From Chara braunii (Eukaryota; Streptophyta; Charophyceae; Charales; Characeae), in NCBI GenBank assembly GCA_003427395.1, contig BFEA01000051.1, forward strand, positions 1,177,400-1,214,899: a stretch of 37,500 nucleotides of DNA, given 5' to 3'. Positions 9,745 through 18,700 of the stretch are shown piece after piece. Below the pieces are notes generated by a model. It saw nothing but the letters and a program-made list of their open reading frames with translations. It was not told where the DNA came from and ran no database searches. Both the position numbers and the translations under genes were made by a program. Within the stretch, counting starts at the first letter, position 1. Every line of letters starts with the position of its first letter.

Positions 9745-9899
9745 GGGGGCCAAGTCCCAGTGACTAGCAGCATTGAATGTGGATGTGTTTGTGGAGCCGT
9801 GCAGTTCAGGAAACTCGACACCAATTCTGCACATCTCCGCCTAAGCGTCCACATTCAGGCGTTGAGCTACCTCAACGCTGCTAGTGGGACTTGGCCCCC
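9745..9899. repeat. Foldback element or remnant
   Basis: The left arm 9745-9783 (GGGGGCCAAGTCCCAGTGAC onward) is complementary to the right arm 9848-9899, which ends GGGACTTGGCCCCC. The right arm also holds a perfect hairpin, GCGTTGAG...CTCAACGC, at 9859-9878. The loop is about 64 bp. It is a MITE-like or foldback repeat with no coding capacity. Confidence 0.65.
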
Positions 9900-9905
9900 C
9901 GTCCG

Positions 9906-10720
9906 GCGTGGCTAGCCCGTGCAAGGACCCAGGGAACGTCCCAGCAAAAAAAAGAAAAAAAAGAAAAAAGGAAAAAAAAAAATGTGATGCAGAAAACTGA
10001 ACTGAAAAACTTTTGCCACAGGTAAGTGAATACGATGCAGCAGTAGTCAAACATGCATGCAGCCAGCTTGTCCAAAACAGATGAACACAGTGACAAAAAA
10101 CCTTTTCATCAACATCAAAACTGAACGGTGCTTTGAAAATGCCAAAAACAAAATTCCGTGACACAGCCGCGACACTCCAAAGCTATAGCGCGAGGAGCGC
10201 GGAGACGCCCTACACGCACGTCCACGTCTCGACGTTCCAAGAGGTCATATCACTCACTGTTCTGCTATTAATAGCCCTATGTCAAGGGCCCATTCTCCTA
10301 CCACTGCTGCTGTCAAAATCTACAAGGTAAACCTGTGGGTTCCAGTCCCCCAACCGGTACCTTCCGTAAAACTCTAGAGCCCCTTCCTACTTTCCCACCC
10401 GGACAGCCTATGAATGAACCACACCGCTAAGTACCATGAACAGAAAGACCAATATCGAAGTTTCCGGGAGCAGAGAGACACACTGCGAGGCCCCTTAATC
10501 GAACCTCCCTAGTTACTTTAACAGGCCAAGAGTAACTCTTTGGGCTACTTGGGCCCAATCGGGAGCACACTGCCGCACAAATCTCCAGAGAGTTCCGTCA
10601 AAAAACTCTGCCGGAAATGCCTGTTTCCTTAGTTTGCGTTTCAGCGAGAGTAGCCCTTCTTCCGCGAAATTCTTCACCAAATTCTTCACCAAATTTAGAA
10701 TTGAAAAATATTAAAAATTG
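9906..10720. other. Unassigned stretch
   Basis: About 800 bp without a recognised gene. It has A-rich runs near 9945-9982 and a doubled AAATTCTTCACC at 10669-10692. Open frames here are short and lack known motifs. Confidence 0.5.
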
Positions 10721-10747
10721 AATATATATATATATATACAGGGTCAC

Positions 10748-11494
10748 CAGCCCGTATGTACGGAGGTCCCCAGGAACCTCCGTACGTACGGGCGTTTGGT
10801 GTCCCGTGCGGGGTCCGAACCCGACGGCGTTCGGCCCCCACCAAAAAATATTTCAGGACCTAAAAATAATAATTTTTTTCTGAAGTTTTTTTTCGTGAGT
10901 TCTCTATGACGTGAGGTACATGCCTGTAAATTTTCAAGTCGTTTGGCTAATCCACATAAGAATTAAAAATCGCCAAAGATGGCAAAGTCAAAACGTGCTC
11001 GCCCACATATTTTTTCACTTTTTACTTTTTGTTTTCACTTCAGTTCGGGGTCTAAACAATTTTATTATTTTTTTGAAACTTTTTTAGTGGGTTTTGTATT
11101 ATGTGAAGTACACATCTGTAAATTTTCAGGGCATTTAACTATGCCAAAAGAAAAAAAAAAAATGGCCAAAGATGGTGGTGTCGAAAACATGCTCGCGCAC
11201 TCTCTAAATTTAATTCTCTTTTTATTTTTATTTATTTTTATTATTAGTATTTGTTTTCCGAATTTGATTTTTAATTCAAATTTGGTAAGGAATTCGGATG
11301 TAATGCTCAGGCAAATCTTGTTAACTTATCTCTCTCCATAACATATCTTTTTTTCAGATTTTTTTGATGACTTCCCTTTTTTTTTTTTTTTTTTTTTTTG
11401 GGTCCGCGTTCGGCCCGAACGGCCAAACCTATCCCCAAGGGGTCCCATACGTTCGGGCGTTCGGGTTCGGGCGTTCGGCCCGTCCCGAACGCTG
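10748..11494 (+). mobile_element. AT-rich element, copy 1 (termini with CGTTCGG and GTACG motifs)
   Basis: A non-coding, AT-rich core at about 10840-11395 is flanked by GC-rich ends. The left end (10748-10835) holds a hairpin at 10751-10792 made of GTACGGAGGT-type arms and a GTTCGG block. The right end (11400-11494) is rich in GTTCGGG and CCGAACG. The core contains a twofold internal repeat whose units share CTGTAAATTTTCA and GCCAAAGATGG. Flanks are GTCAC (10743-10747) and GTTAC (11495-11499), a near-matching 5-bp target duplication. The element lies inside a hammerhead repeat: (TA)n-CAG is on its left and the stem II half of that repeat is on its right. Copies 2-4 are at 25901, 36716 and about 37060. 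Confidence 0.65.
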
Positions 11495-11503
11495 GTTACC
11501 TTA

Positions 11504-11616
11504 GTCGGTGAAACTCCGACGAAACAATTTGTCACAGCCCCTCGTTTGTTGTCCTCTTCTCTCTCTCTCTGCCTACGGATTACCGGGCAGTTCTGTTTGT
11601 GACGATATATATATAT
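11504..11616 (+). repeat. Hammerhead repeat copy A (5' part lost)
   Basis: Starts at stem II (GTCGG...CCGAC, 11504-11520) with the intact GAAA box at 11521-11524, then the conserved 3' part GTCACAGCCCCTCGTTTG and the GGGCAGTTCTGTTTG end that runs into (TA)n. The CTGATGA box is missing; AT-rich element copy 1 sits just upstream. It is followed without a gap by copy B, so hammerhead halves A and B are in direct orientation, 238 bp apart. Confidence 0.7.
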
Positions 11617-11842
11617 GTAGAGTTTTCCATCTGGTGTGGGTGAGTGATAGTCTACTTTGATTTTGGTTAAGGTGGATTATCACTTACAGTGTAATCAGTG
11701 AGGGGATTCTGCAGACTGTTGAGGGTTCAGCCTCTTGATGAGTTGGTAAAACTCTGACAAAACAGTTTGTCACAGCCCCTCGTTTGTTGTCCTCGTCTCC
11801 CTCTCTGCCTACGGTTTACCGGGCAGTTCTGTTTGACGATAT
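11617..11842 (+). mobile_element. Hammerhead repeat copy B (full unit, ribozyme mutated)
   Basis: A unit of about 226 bp from GTAGAGTTTTCC to GTTTGACGAT, bounded by (TA)n. The ribozyme region is 11712-11769. Helix III arms (CAGACTGT / CAGTTTG) and helix I (GAGG/CCTC) are intact, but CTGATGA has become TTGATGA and GAAA has become AAAA. Stem II survives through wobble pairs. Compared with copy C the ribozyme differs at five places, all C-to-T or G-to-A. Predicted inactive. No open frame; probably moves in trans if it is mobile. Confidence 0.75.
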
Positions 11843-11867
11843 ATATATATGTATGTGACGATATATA

Positions 11868-12092
11868 TTGTCAAATAGAACTGCCCGGTAAACCGTAGGC
11901 AGAGAGGGAGAAGAGGACAACAAACGAGGGGCTGTGACAAACTGTTTCGTCGGAGTTTCACCGACTCATCAGGAGGCTGAACCCTCAACAGTCTGTAGAA
12001 TCCCCTCACTGATTACACGGTAAGTGATAATCCACCTTAACCAAAATCAAAGTAGACTATCACTCACCCACACCAGATGGAAAACTCTACAG
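11868..12092 (-). mobile_element. Hammerhead repeat copy C (full unit, intact ribozyme)
   Basis: The same unit as copy B in inverted orientation, about 95% identical by eye. It carries the best-preserved ribozyme of the window, described separately at 11938-11995. It is bounded by TATATATTGTC on one side and by a unique 20-odd bp then (TA)n on the other. It has no coding capacity. Confidence 0.75.
11938..11995 (-). ncRNA. Type III hammerhead ribozyme
   Basis: Hammerhead ribozymes cleave their own RNA backbone and often process repeat or circular RNAs. Reading the minus strand: helix III 5' arm CAGACUGU (11995-11988), cleavage nucleotide U (11987, triplet GUU), helix I GAGG (11986-11983), loop GUUCAG, CCUC, core CUGAUGA (11972-11966), helix II GUCGG/CCGAC with loop UGAAACU, core GAAA (11948-11945), then CAGUUUG (11944-11938), which together with the last A of GAAA closes helix III over 8 pairs including one G-U. 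All invariant core bases are present. GUC is the usual cleavage triplet; GUU fits the NUH rule but is generally weaker. The type III layout (open helix III) is the one used by plant retrozymes. Confidence 0.78.
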
Positions 12093-12108
12093 CCTGTCGG
12101 TTCACACC

Positions 12109-12136
<28 letters not shown>

Positions 12137-12139
<3 letters not shown>

Positions 12140-12252
12140 CAGCCTCCTGATGAGTCGGTGAAACTCCGACGAAACAATTTGTCACAGCCCCTCGTTTGTT
12201 GTCCTCTTCTCCCTCTCTGCCTACAATTTACCGGGCAGTTCTATTTGACGAT
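12137..12252 (+). repeat. Hammerhead repeat copy D (5'-truncated)
   Basis: Begins with (TA)n then TCAGCCTC, followed by intact CTGATGA (12147-12153), stem II GTCGG/CCGAC and GAAA (12171-12174), the common 3' part and (TA)n. It lacks the helix III and helix I 5' arms, so it cannot fold alone as type III. The truncation, at CAG inside loop I, is at the same place as the (TA)n-CAG junction left of AT-rich element copy 1. Confidence 0.72.
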
Positions 12253-12638
12253 ATATATATATATATATATATATTGGCCTGGCCGGGCAAGGGACCCCGG
12301 GCCACTCTGGTAGCCTAGGAAAGAGGACCTTTTTTTTTTTTTTTTTTTTTACCGAAGGGTGGCCAATGTCGTATGGTTCAGGCACTCTGGCCTGGTTCAT
12401 ACAACAGCCGCTTTTGAATTATACAAGCTGGAAAACAGGTCCGGCGTGCGTCATATCATGAAATTTCAAAAGGTTACAGAGGGTAAACTGTATCCTTTGG
12501 CCGTAACCATATCGCCGCCAGCAAGGCAACTATCCCAATGTGAACAGGCCTGTGAGAACAGGCCAAGGGGCTGCGCTACAAATTTAACAAAATGACAACA
12601 GGCGAAGGCGTGCGTCCATTTTGGGGTTGCACTACAAT
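12253..12638. other. Unassigned stretch beside (TA)n
   Basis: A (TA)n tract at about 12250-12274 and a poly-T at 12330-12350. A direct repeat of AATTTAACAAAATGACAA occurs at 12581-12598 and 12636-12653; the second copy lies at the truncated end of the Ty3/gypsy element. No gene. Confidence 0.5.
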
Positions 12639-13442
12639 TTAACAAAATGACAAAATCCTCATTGCGCACAATGCGTGGAGGACCGTAAGCTCCTCCTTGC
12701 TTATGCGGTAAATGCAACCTTTCGGCGGCACAAAACCGGCCTCAAGAATGATATCGTGAGAGATCGGCCGATCCAGCACCACACTAGTAGGTGACTTGAA
12801 GATGTCGATGAACTCGTCAAGCAACCACACCACATGGGGGTCCGAAGACAAATCCGTGGGGGAAGAATCGGCTACCGCAATGCTCCGTAGGATGCATAGG
12901 CCTATCTCGTCGGGCTGCTCGTAAGTGCAAGTAGCCCGGAACGACTTGGCCGTCACCACTTGGCACGAGATCGAAGGGTGCGGAAGAGGAATAGTACACG
13001 ACACTTTGGCGTCGAAGGCGTCCCGAACGGTAAGAGTCTGCCGGTGGAAGTTGACCGTGTGATCCGCACTTGCAAACCAAGGCATTCCCAAAATAATATC
13101 GAAGTCCGTGTTCAAAATGTCGAACGTCACCGGTTCGCATGCATGCGGTGCGAAATACACCGGTACGACCTCGATGTAGTGGTCGATAAGTTGTTGCGTC
13201 CTTCCGTCTGCCAACTTGATCGTCGCCGGGTTTGCCTTCCTCCGAACTTGTGCGTCAAGGCCAACCTTTTGCATAAAGGCTTGGCTCATGAAATTGCGAG
13301 TCGCGCCGCTATCCAATAAAGCGTTGCAAGACACTTGCCCAATTTGGATGTGGACATAGAGGAGCGGTGCGTTGTTGTCATCGTACCGCTGCTTGCGAAA
13401 CTCGCGGGCCACCTTCGTAACATACGCAAGGATGTCCCCCAC
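12639..13442 (-). CDS. Retropepsin and start of RT, truncated Ty3/gypsy pol
   Basis: A 267-residue frame. The aspartic protease active site LLDSGATRNF is at about residues 39-48, followed by the second half of the retropepsin fold (ILGMPWF near residue 118). The linker leads to the first reverse transcriptase residues (PPKG, YRIS..E) near residue 240-250, where the match ends in unrelated residues. The protease would release Gag and Pol products in the element's particles. The frame is intact, but with broken gag and no RT it cannot support transposition. Confidence 0.85.
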   Translation of the reverse strand: MGDILAYVTKVAREFRKQRYDDNNAPLLYVHIQIGQVSCNALLDSGATRNFMSQAFMQKVGLDAQVRRKANPATIKLADGRTQQLIDHYIEVVPVYFAPHACEPVTFDILNTDFDIILGMPWFASADHTVNFHRQTLTVRDAFDAKVSCTIPLPHPSISCQVVTAKSFRATCTYEQPDEIGLCILRSIAVADSSPTDLSSDPHVVWLLDEFIDIFKSPTSVVLDRPISHDIILEAGFVPPKGCIYRISKEELTVLHALCAMRILSFC

Positions 13443-13852
13443 GATGACTTCGCCATCCGTCGATGAAGTTGGTGGTGCATAGAAGGATAATTACGTGCGG
13501 AGATGAGCGCATAATGTTGCGCATTGCGGTCCCGACAAGCGGCCTGTGGTCGGGAGAGGAAGCCATGCGAAATCCTCTTACGTGAGCGGGTACAAGACCT
13601 CTATGTTGAACTCGCGCGCCGAATCTCGTAAAAAAACACTTGAAGACGATAAGTCGCCGCAACTAGACAGAGAAGATGCTGCACACACGTCTTGTCCTTG
13701 AGCAAGAGTACCTAGCGTAGGAACGAGCTGGGTAGCATAGTCCTTATAAAAATATAGAAGAGGGGGATTATCAACTTCCGCATGTGCCTCCGAACTAAGG
13801 GTGGTCACCCGCGAAGCGACCGGTTCTCGAAGGCGTCGAGAGTGTCGTCGAT

Positions 13853-14882
13853 TCACTCCTGGCGGTGCTTAGTTTTCCGATTTTCCTTTGCCTTTCGACG
13901 GGCAGCCCACTGTGTCGTGGAGATTGCTGTTACACCACAGACAATAGTGGAATCTCGTGCATAGCTTGTAAGCATGTTCGGAGAGACCGTAGTGGGACCA
14001 TGGGGTTGGAACTGCTGCGACGGGCCCGGGGATAGATGTGGTGTTTGTCTTCGTCTTGCCACGTCATCGGCCTTTGCCTGGGCAGGCACCATCCTGGACA
14101 GCTGCGAGTCTGTTCCCTTCATATGCAGACAAGGCCTCGCTAGAAGGGTCGGTTGCCGTTGCTGCCACGACCACGGCAACTTTTGGCCGATGCTGATCTC
14201 TACTCGGGCCTGTCAGAGACGAACGGTTGAGGTTCTTAGCCTCCTTGTTCGTGGCAATGATCTGTGCGGCCTTGTTGAAGAGCTCCACCGTTGTCGTCAG
14301 GGTGTCCTCGACGTGAGTCAAGACGTTTCCCAAAGCCGGACACGACCTCGAGATGAAGTAGTGTTTGGCGGCCTTGAAGCCTATCTGAATGTATGGGACG
14401 GATGTGAAGCGTTGGTACTCGGCAATCCAGTCAACACTCGGCAGCGTGCCTTGTTTGAAGGTCATCAATATATCCATTGCCTTGATCTCTGACAACTCTA
14501 CTTGGAACTGCTTATGCCACGTTGCCTTTAGATTGTCCTAGCTGATCTTGGTGTACAAGCCGACAGCTACCACTCCGTACTTGGACAAGAGATTGTCCAA
14601 CCATGCTTGGCATGCGCCCCCCGACCGGGAGTATAAGTACGCGTAATGCTTGTCCTCGTTGACGTGGTGTAGTTGCAACTTGAGCTCCAACTTGTGGAAC
14701 CACAGAATGGGGTTCGTCTTCGTCGAATCGCAGAAGATCTCCTGACGATAGAACTTTGGAGTCGTCTCGTGCAGTGCCGAACTCAGAGTGGCGGCGACAG
14801 CACAGATCCGCTGCTCCAGTTGTTGCGTGGCGGTTTGCTGTAGCTGCGCGTCGTCCTTGAGGGTTCCGACGTCGAACTCCAA
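13853..14882 (-). pseudogene. Gag of Ty3/gypsy element, broken
   Basis: Gag forms the capsid that packages element RNA. The capsid (Retrotrans_gag-like) part lies on minus-strand frames 14882-14538 and 14495-14064, with the typical W.HKLELKLQLHHV stretch. The two are one frame, split by a single in-frame TAG at 14540-14538. A CX2CX4HX4C zinc knuckle (CLWC....H....C) is readable at about 13935-13875 in a different frame, so at least one frameshift also exists. Clearly inactive. Confidence 0.8.
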
Positions 14883-15060
14883 TGCATTGAGGCGATCGGA
14901 GGTGTTGAAGGAGCTAACATTGGGGGCGGCGACGGGTCGTTGCTCCAGCCGCTGGAGGCAACGGTTGACTTGATCAAACGCCTGGTTGTGCGTCTGAACC
15001 GCGTCGTTGAGGTTGTGGACGTCCTCCGGCTATGCAATGCACATCGAATGCGTGAAAAAA

Positions 15061-15745
15061 TATAAAAATTGCAGGGCCCATCGATTTCGTTTCGATATTT
15101 TCAATAAAAAAATTGTCGGGAAAAAAAAAAGAAAAAACATTTCAACTGTGAAATAATCATCTTGTGAATTCCGCACTTTTTCATTTCGCCACTATTCCAT
15201 GTGCCGGCCAACTGAAAAGTACTTCATCTTCCGCAATTTTTTGAGCTTAGAAGAATATAAGCCTTATAAAAGTTATAAGGAAAAATATTAAAATAATAAA
15301 ATAAAATCGTTTTGGTTGTGAAATGCATCACAACAACAATTCGACACATTTCCATTTCTAACATTGAACCGGTTTTCCATGCTCTGCAAAATTTGGGTTG
15401 TGACACACAGGCACATCCTGACGTGTCATTTCGTCGCGTGGATTCCGCGCTTTTTCTATTTCGGCACTATGCCATGTGCCGGCCAACAGAAAAAAACTGC
15501 ATCTTCCACGATTTTTTGAGCTCAAAAGAATATCAGCCTTATAAGAAAAAATATGAAAATTTTGGAGTCCATACATTTTGTTGTGATCTTTCAAGAAAAA
15601 ATATAAAAAAAATAAAGTAAAATCGTTTTGGCTGTGAAATGCATCACGACAACAATTCGACACATTTCTATTTCTGCCATTCAACCAGTTTTCCATGCTC
15701 TGCAAGATTTGGGTTGGGACACACAGGCACATCCTGACGTGCCAG
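15061..15745. repeat. Satellite-like tandem repeat, period about 275-316 bp
   Basis: Two units with a partial third. Landmarks recur: ATTCCGC.CTTTTT at 15167 and 15441, CATGTGCCGGCCAAC at about 15200 and 15474, AAAATCGTTTTGG at 15303 and 15619, and GACACACAGGCACATCCTGACGTG at about 15401 and 15718 (given here as landmarks). The second unit has an extra stretch of about 40 bp. AT-rich, no coding capacity. Confidence 0.85.
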
Positions 15746-16436
15746 TTGTTGGCATAGGATACACTTCAATAAAAGGGGAAGCTTTTTTTTTGTCATTTCT
15801 AAGGGGGGGGGGTCGTGTCTTTCCTGAGGGGGACACAAAATGATGGGCAGGAAAACAAAAAAGAAAAGAGGGACGGGCTACTTCTTTTTTGTCTTTTCTA
15901 AGGGCAGCGCAAAACGGCGACCAAACCAAAAAAGAAGAAAAGGAGGCGAGCAAACGATGGTCACCCGCTATTGGGCAGTTCCTGTTGCAAGATATTTGGT
16001 ATCTTTTTTTTTTGCCAAGTTTTTTGTTAGGGGTCCAATTTAATGTTTTTTTTTTTTGTCTGTTTTTGTTTTGGTTTAAGGCTGCTGTGTGCCAAATTTT
16101 GTATCATTTGGGCAAATTGGAATTTCATCAGATGAGATTTCAGAAATTTCTCAAGATTTTCGAAATTTGGATGTTAGTGAAATTTCACGAAAGTGCGATT
16201 TTGCCTAGCTGTCTTCAATTTTTTGTTTTAGTATGATCTCCACTCCATGAATCGGTGGCAAGTTTGGTTAAAAATGACCCTTGAGCTTTGTTATGAATGA
16301 CATGCATTGAGAAGTTGTCTAAAAATTGAGTCCTCTTTTAACGGCCTCTCGCTTCTTAGTAGTTCTTACCCACTCTTCCTAATAAACACGTGAAGGTTTG
16401 AAGCCATTTACTTCACACAAAGATTTGAAATAATTA
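15746..16436. other. Unassigned AT-rich stretch
   Basis: A/T and G homopolymers near 15787-15812. GGGCAGCGCAAAACGGCG and a G-rich block sit among A-rich runs. Short frames only, no recognised gene. Confidence 0.5.
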
Positions 16437-16439
16437 TAA

Positions 16440-16735
16440 CTTGTTTTTGTGACTCTACCGACATTACCTATTACATGGGGAAACTACGCAGGAGTCACAA
16501 AAATGAGTTATTATAGCACGATGGGTCAAGATACAGTTTCGAATCGCAATTTGGGCAAATTATACAACCCAACTTTCTGGCCAGGTAGGGTGCCTGAAGT
16601 GCAATTGCAAAGTGTATCTTACAACCCAACTTGCTGGCCAGGTAGGGTGCCTGAAGTGCAATTGCAAAGTGTATCTTGCCCCATAGTGCAATGACAAAAA
16701 ACTCGTTTTTGTCACTCTACTGAGGTTACCCCTAT
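16440..16735. mobile_element. Foldback/MITE element, copy 1
   Basis: The left end GAGTCACAAAAATGAGTTAT (from about 16494) is complementary to the right end, which reads AACTCGTTTTTGTCACTCTACT (about 16701-16722) and then GAGGTTACC. Inside, the left segment (ATGGGTCAAGATACAGTTTCG) folds on the right segment ending GCCCCATAGTGC, and a block containing GGTAGGGTGCCTGAAGTGC is doubled. A further right-end-like segment at 16440-16470 suggests an adjacent older copy. The family recurs at 33975-34310. Confidence 0.75.
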
Positions 16736-18700
16736 ATATTTTTCAAAAACTACACTATATTATTCTCTCAATTTTTTTCCTCTTTCACGGCCTACCTACA
16801 ACTATTCCTGAAGTTATACAGGGGACCCCTGCAAGCAGAGCTGTCTACCACTTTTGGTGAAGCCTTGGGGCGGTAATCTCTCTCGGTGGAGGGAGATAAT
16901 TGCATGTTTACCCCTTGCCATAGTGGTTTAGGGTGCACAATAAGGGGCGCCGGTAGGGGCCCGACTAACACAAGGACCGAGCATTTGCCAGTAGTTGCAC
17001 CTCCTTTCTCATCTCCTCCCCCCCCCCATCGCGTAACATGAGTGTCGGGCAGCTGGCAGACTAAAGAACCCACAAAAGCAGGAAGAGATCAACTGAGCAA
17101 GGTGGGGCGAAGAGAGTTGATGATTTATAGAGAATCTTGCATACGGCCAGCAAGAAGGCCGCGGTAGGTCACAGGGACCCAAGGAAGAGGAAGAGCCGTG
17201 TTAGCCGTCGCAGTTGCAAAAAAGTAAGATGGGCGAGATTCGAAGGGGGGGATTGCAGGATCAGCAATACATAATGCAACTGTCTGCGAAGGGGAGCGTG
17301 CGCCCTCCTTTCTTGGTAACAGTTAATGCGGGCCAGGATCCAAAAACTACAGAAAGAAGGAACGAACGGGGGGGAGCGCCAGGATGAGGAAACTGAGACT
17401 ATGAAGAAAGCAAAAACTTCGATTGAAGATAGTCGTGGCTGTCGGGGAGGATCAACGGGGAGGGAAGATCAGGGGGATTTGGGGACCCCGACCTACTTGT
17501 AACAGAGGACTTCGCCCCTGTGTTACTTGGTAACCATCCTGGAAGAGAGCGCATAACCGCTTTTGGGGCAAGGAGCTGTGGGAAGGATGCACCCGGGCCA
17601 GAAACAAGTCTGGATACGGGGTCCTCTGGTTGATGAGCCGCACCTGGATCGAAGGCAGTGGCTATCATGGGCGGAAAAGCTCGCGGTGCAGGGGAGAAAG
17701 GAAAGAGGGTGCAGTGGGAGTAAGTCTGGATGCGGTCGAGCGAGAAAAGAAAAAAAAAAAAAAAATTTGATGACGAACGGCGGGAAACCGAAAATATTTG
17801 GAGGACGCAAGAGGAAAGAGGAAGAAAGAAGGGTGATTCGCAAAAACAGAGGAGAGGAGGATCGAAGGAAGGTGGGCCGATAAGTACAAAGGGAGGGATA
17901 GACGAAGGAGAAAGGGGGAGGGAAATCATACGCACGGAGCTGCGACGCATGAAGGCGCGTGGAGCCGCGACACGTGTGCTGAGTCGTTCGGGATCACTGG
18001 GCGACTCGAGTTCGCTCTTGTCTCGCGGTCGGTGTCTGAGAAAGCAAGAGAACGGGAGCAAGAGGGGGCGTACGAAGCGAATCAAGTCGCGCCTGAAAGC
18101 TCGGAGCGTTATGGTGTCCGCGCACGCGATCGGAGACCGAGCTGGCGTTCGAGGAGAGCAGGGAAGTAGCCTGGAGGGTCGGAGGAGCTAGAGGACACGA
18201 GGAAGGAGGAGCAGGCACTAGCTTCGGCCCTGAGCTCCTCTCGTGCGTGTCTAGGATTGGAGAGCTGTTGCGCTCGAGGCGGAGTCAACGCTCGAAGGGA
18301 GAGGAATCGAAGTCCACAGGTGCTCCTGGGAGGTGGGAGCGGTCCGTGGCGAACGTGGCGTAGGTGGCGTTGGCGGACAGAAGGGTGCACGACCTTGAAA
18401 ACGCGGTGGCGCTCGGGAAGAATGAGACCGCTCGCACGAGTGTGAAAGGGGGCGTGAGCCTAGAGCATACCTCACAGGCTGAAGTTCCCCCTTTCCTTCT
18501 GCCCCACCCCCTCCCGGCAAAACAACCCTCTCATCCTCACACCCTGCTATAAGTAGCTTCAACCCCTTGCCTTCTCTCCCCAACCGCGAGTGCTGATCCG
18601 ACCCTAAATCAGCCTGGCCCAGAAAAAGACAATTCGTCAATACCGCCTCCCTCCCTCCAAGGGTAACACCTCCCACCTTGCGAAACCCTCACGGGGAGGG
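16736..18700. other. Unassigned, partly GC-rich stretch
   Basis: No gene I can recognise. The longest frame (minus strand, 17399-18085) has no known motif and includes a Phe run encoded by an A homopolymer at 17751-17765. Spliced exons cannot be excluded from sequence alone. Confidence 0.45.

Larger units (their letters stand above)
11617..12092. repeat. Large inverted repeat formed by copies B and C
   Basis: Arms 11617-11842 and 11868-12092 are reverse complements of about 225 bp with roughly 5% mismatch, around a 25-bp TA-rich centre. A transcript through both arms would make a long double-stranded RNA. Confidence 0.9.
12639..15037 (-). mobile_element. Truncated Ty3/gypsy LTR retrotransposon
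   Basis: Gag, zinc knuckle and retropepsin follow in order on the minus strand, and the first residues of reverse transcriptase (PPKG then YR.S..E) are reached before similarity stops near 12640. Most of RT, RNase H and integrase are absent. I could not identify LTRs, so this is an internal fragment. Parts are listed separately. Confidence 0.85.

Noticed and set aside
12137-12252. Type I hammerhead with short helix III in copies A and D
   Set aside because: A 3-bp helix III can be drawn from ACAATTTGT, but helix I does not pair (CCTC against ACAG). The type III fold of copy C explains the sequence much better.
17399-18085. 228-residue minus-strand frame
   Set aside because: No recognisable motif, a homopolymer-coded Phe run, and conflicting frames on the other strand. 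Not enough to call a gene.
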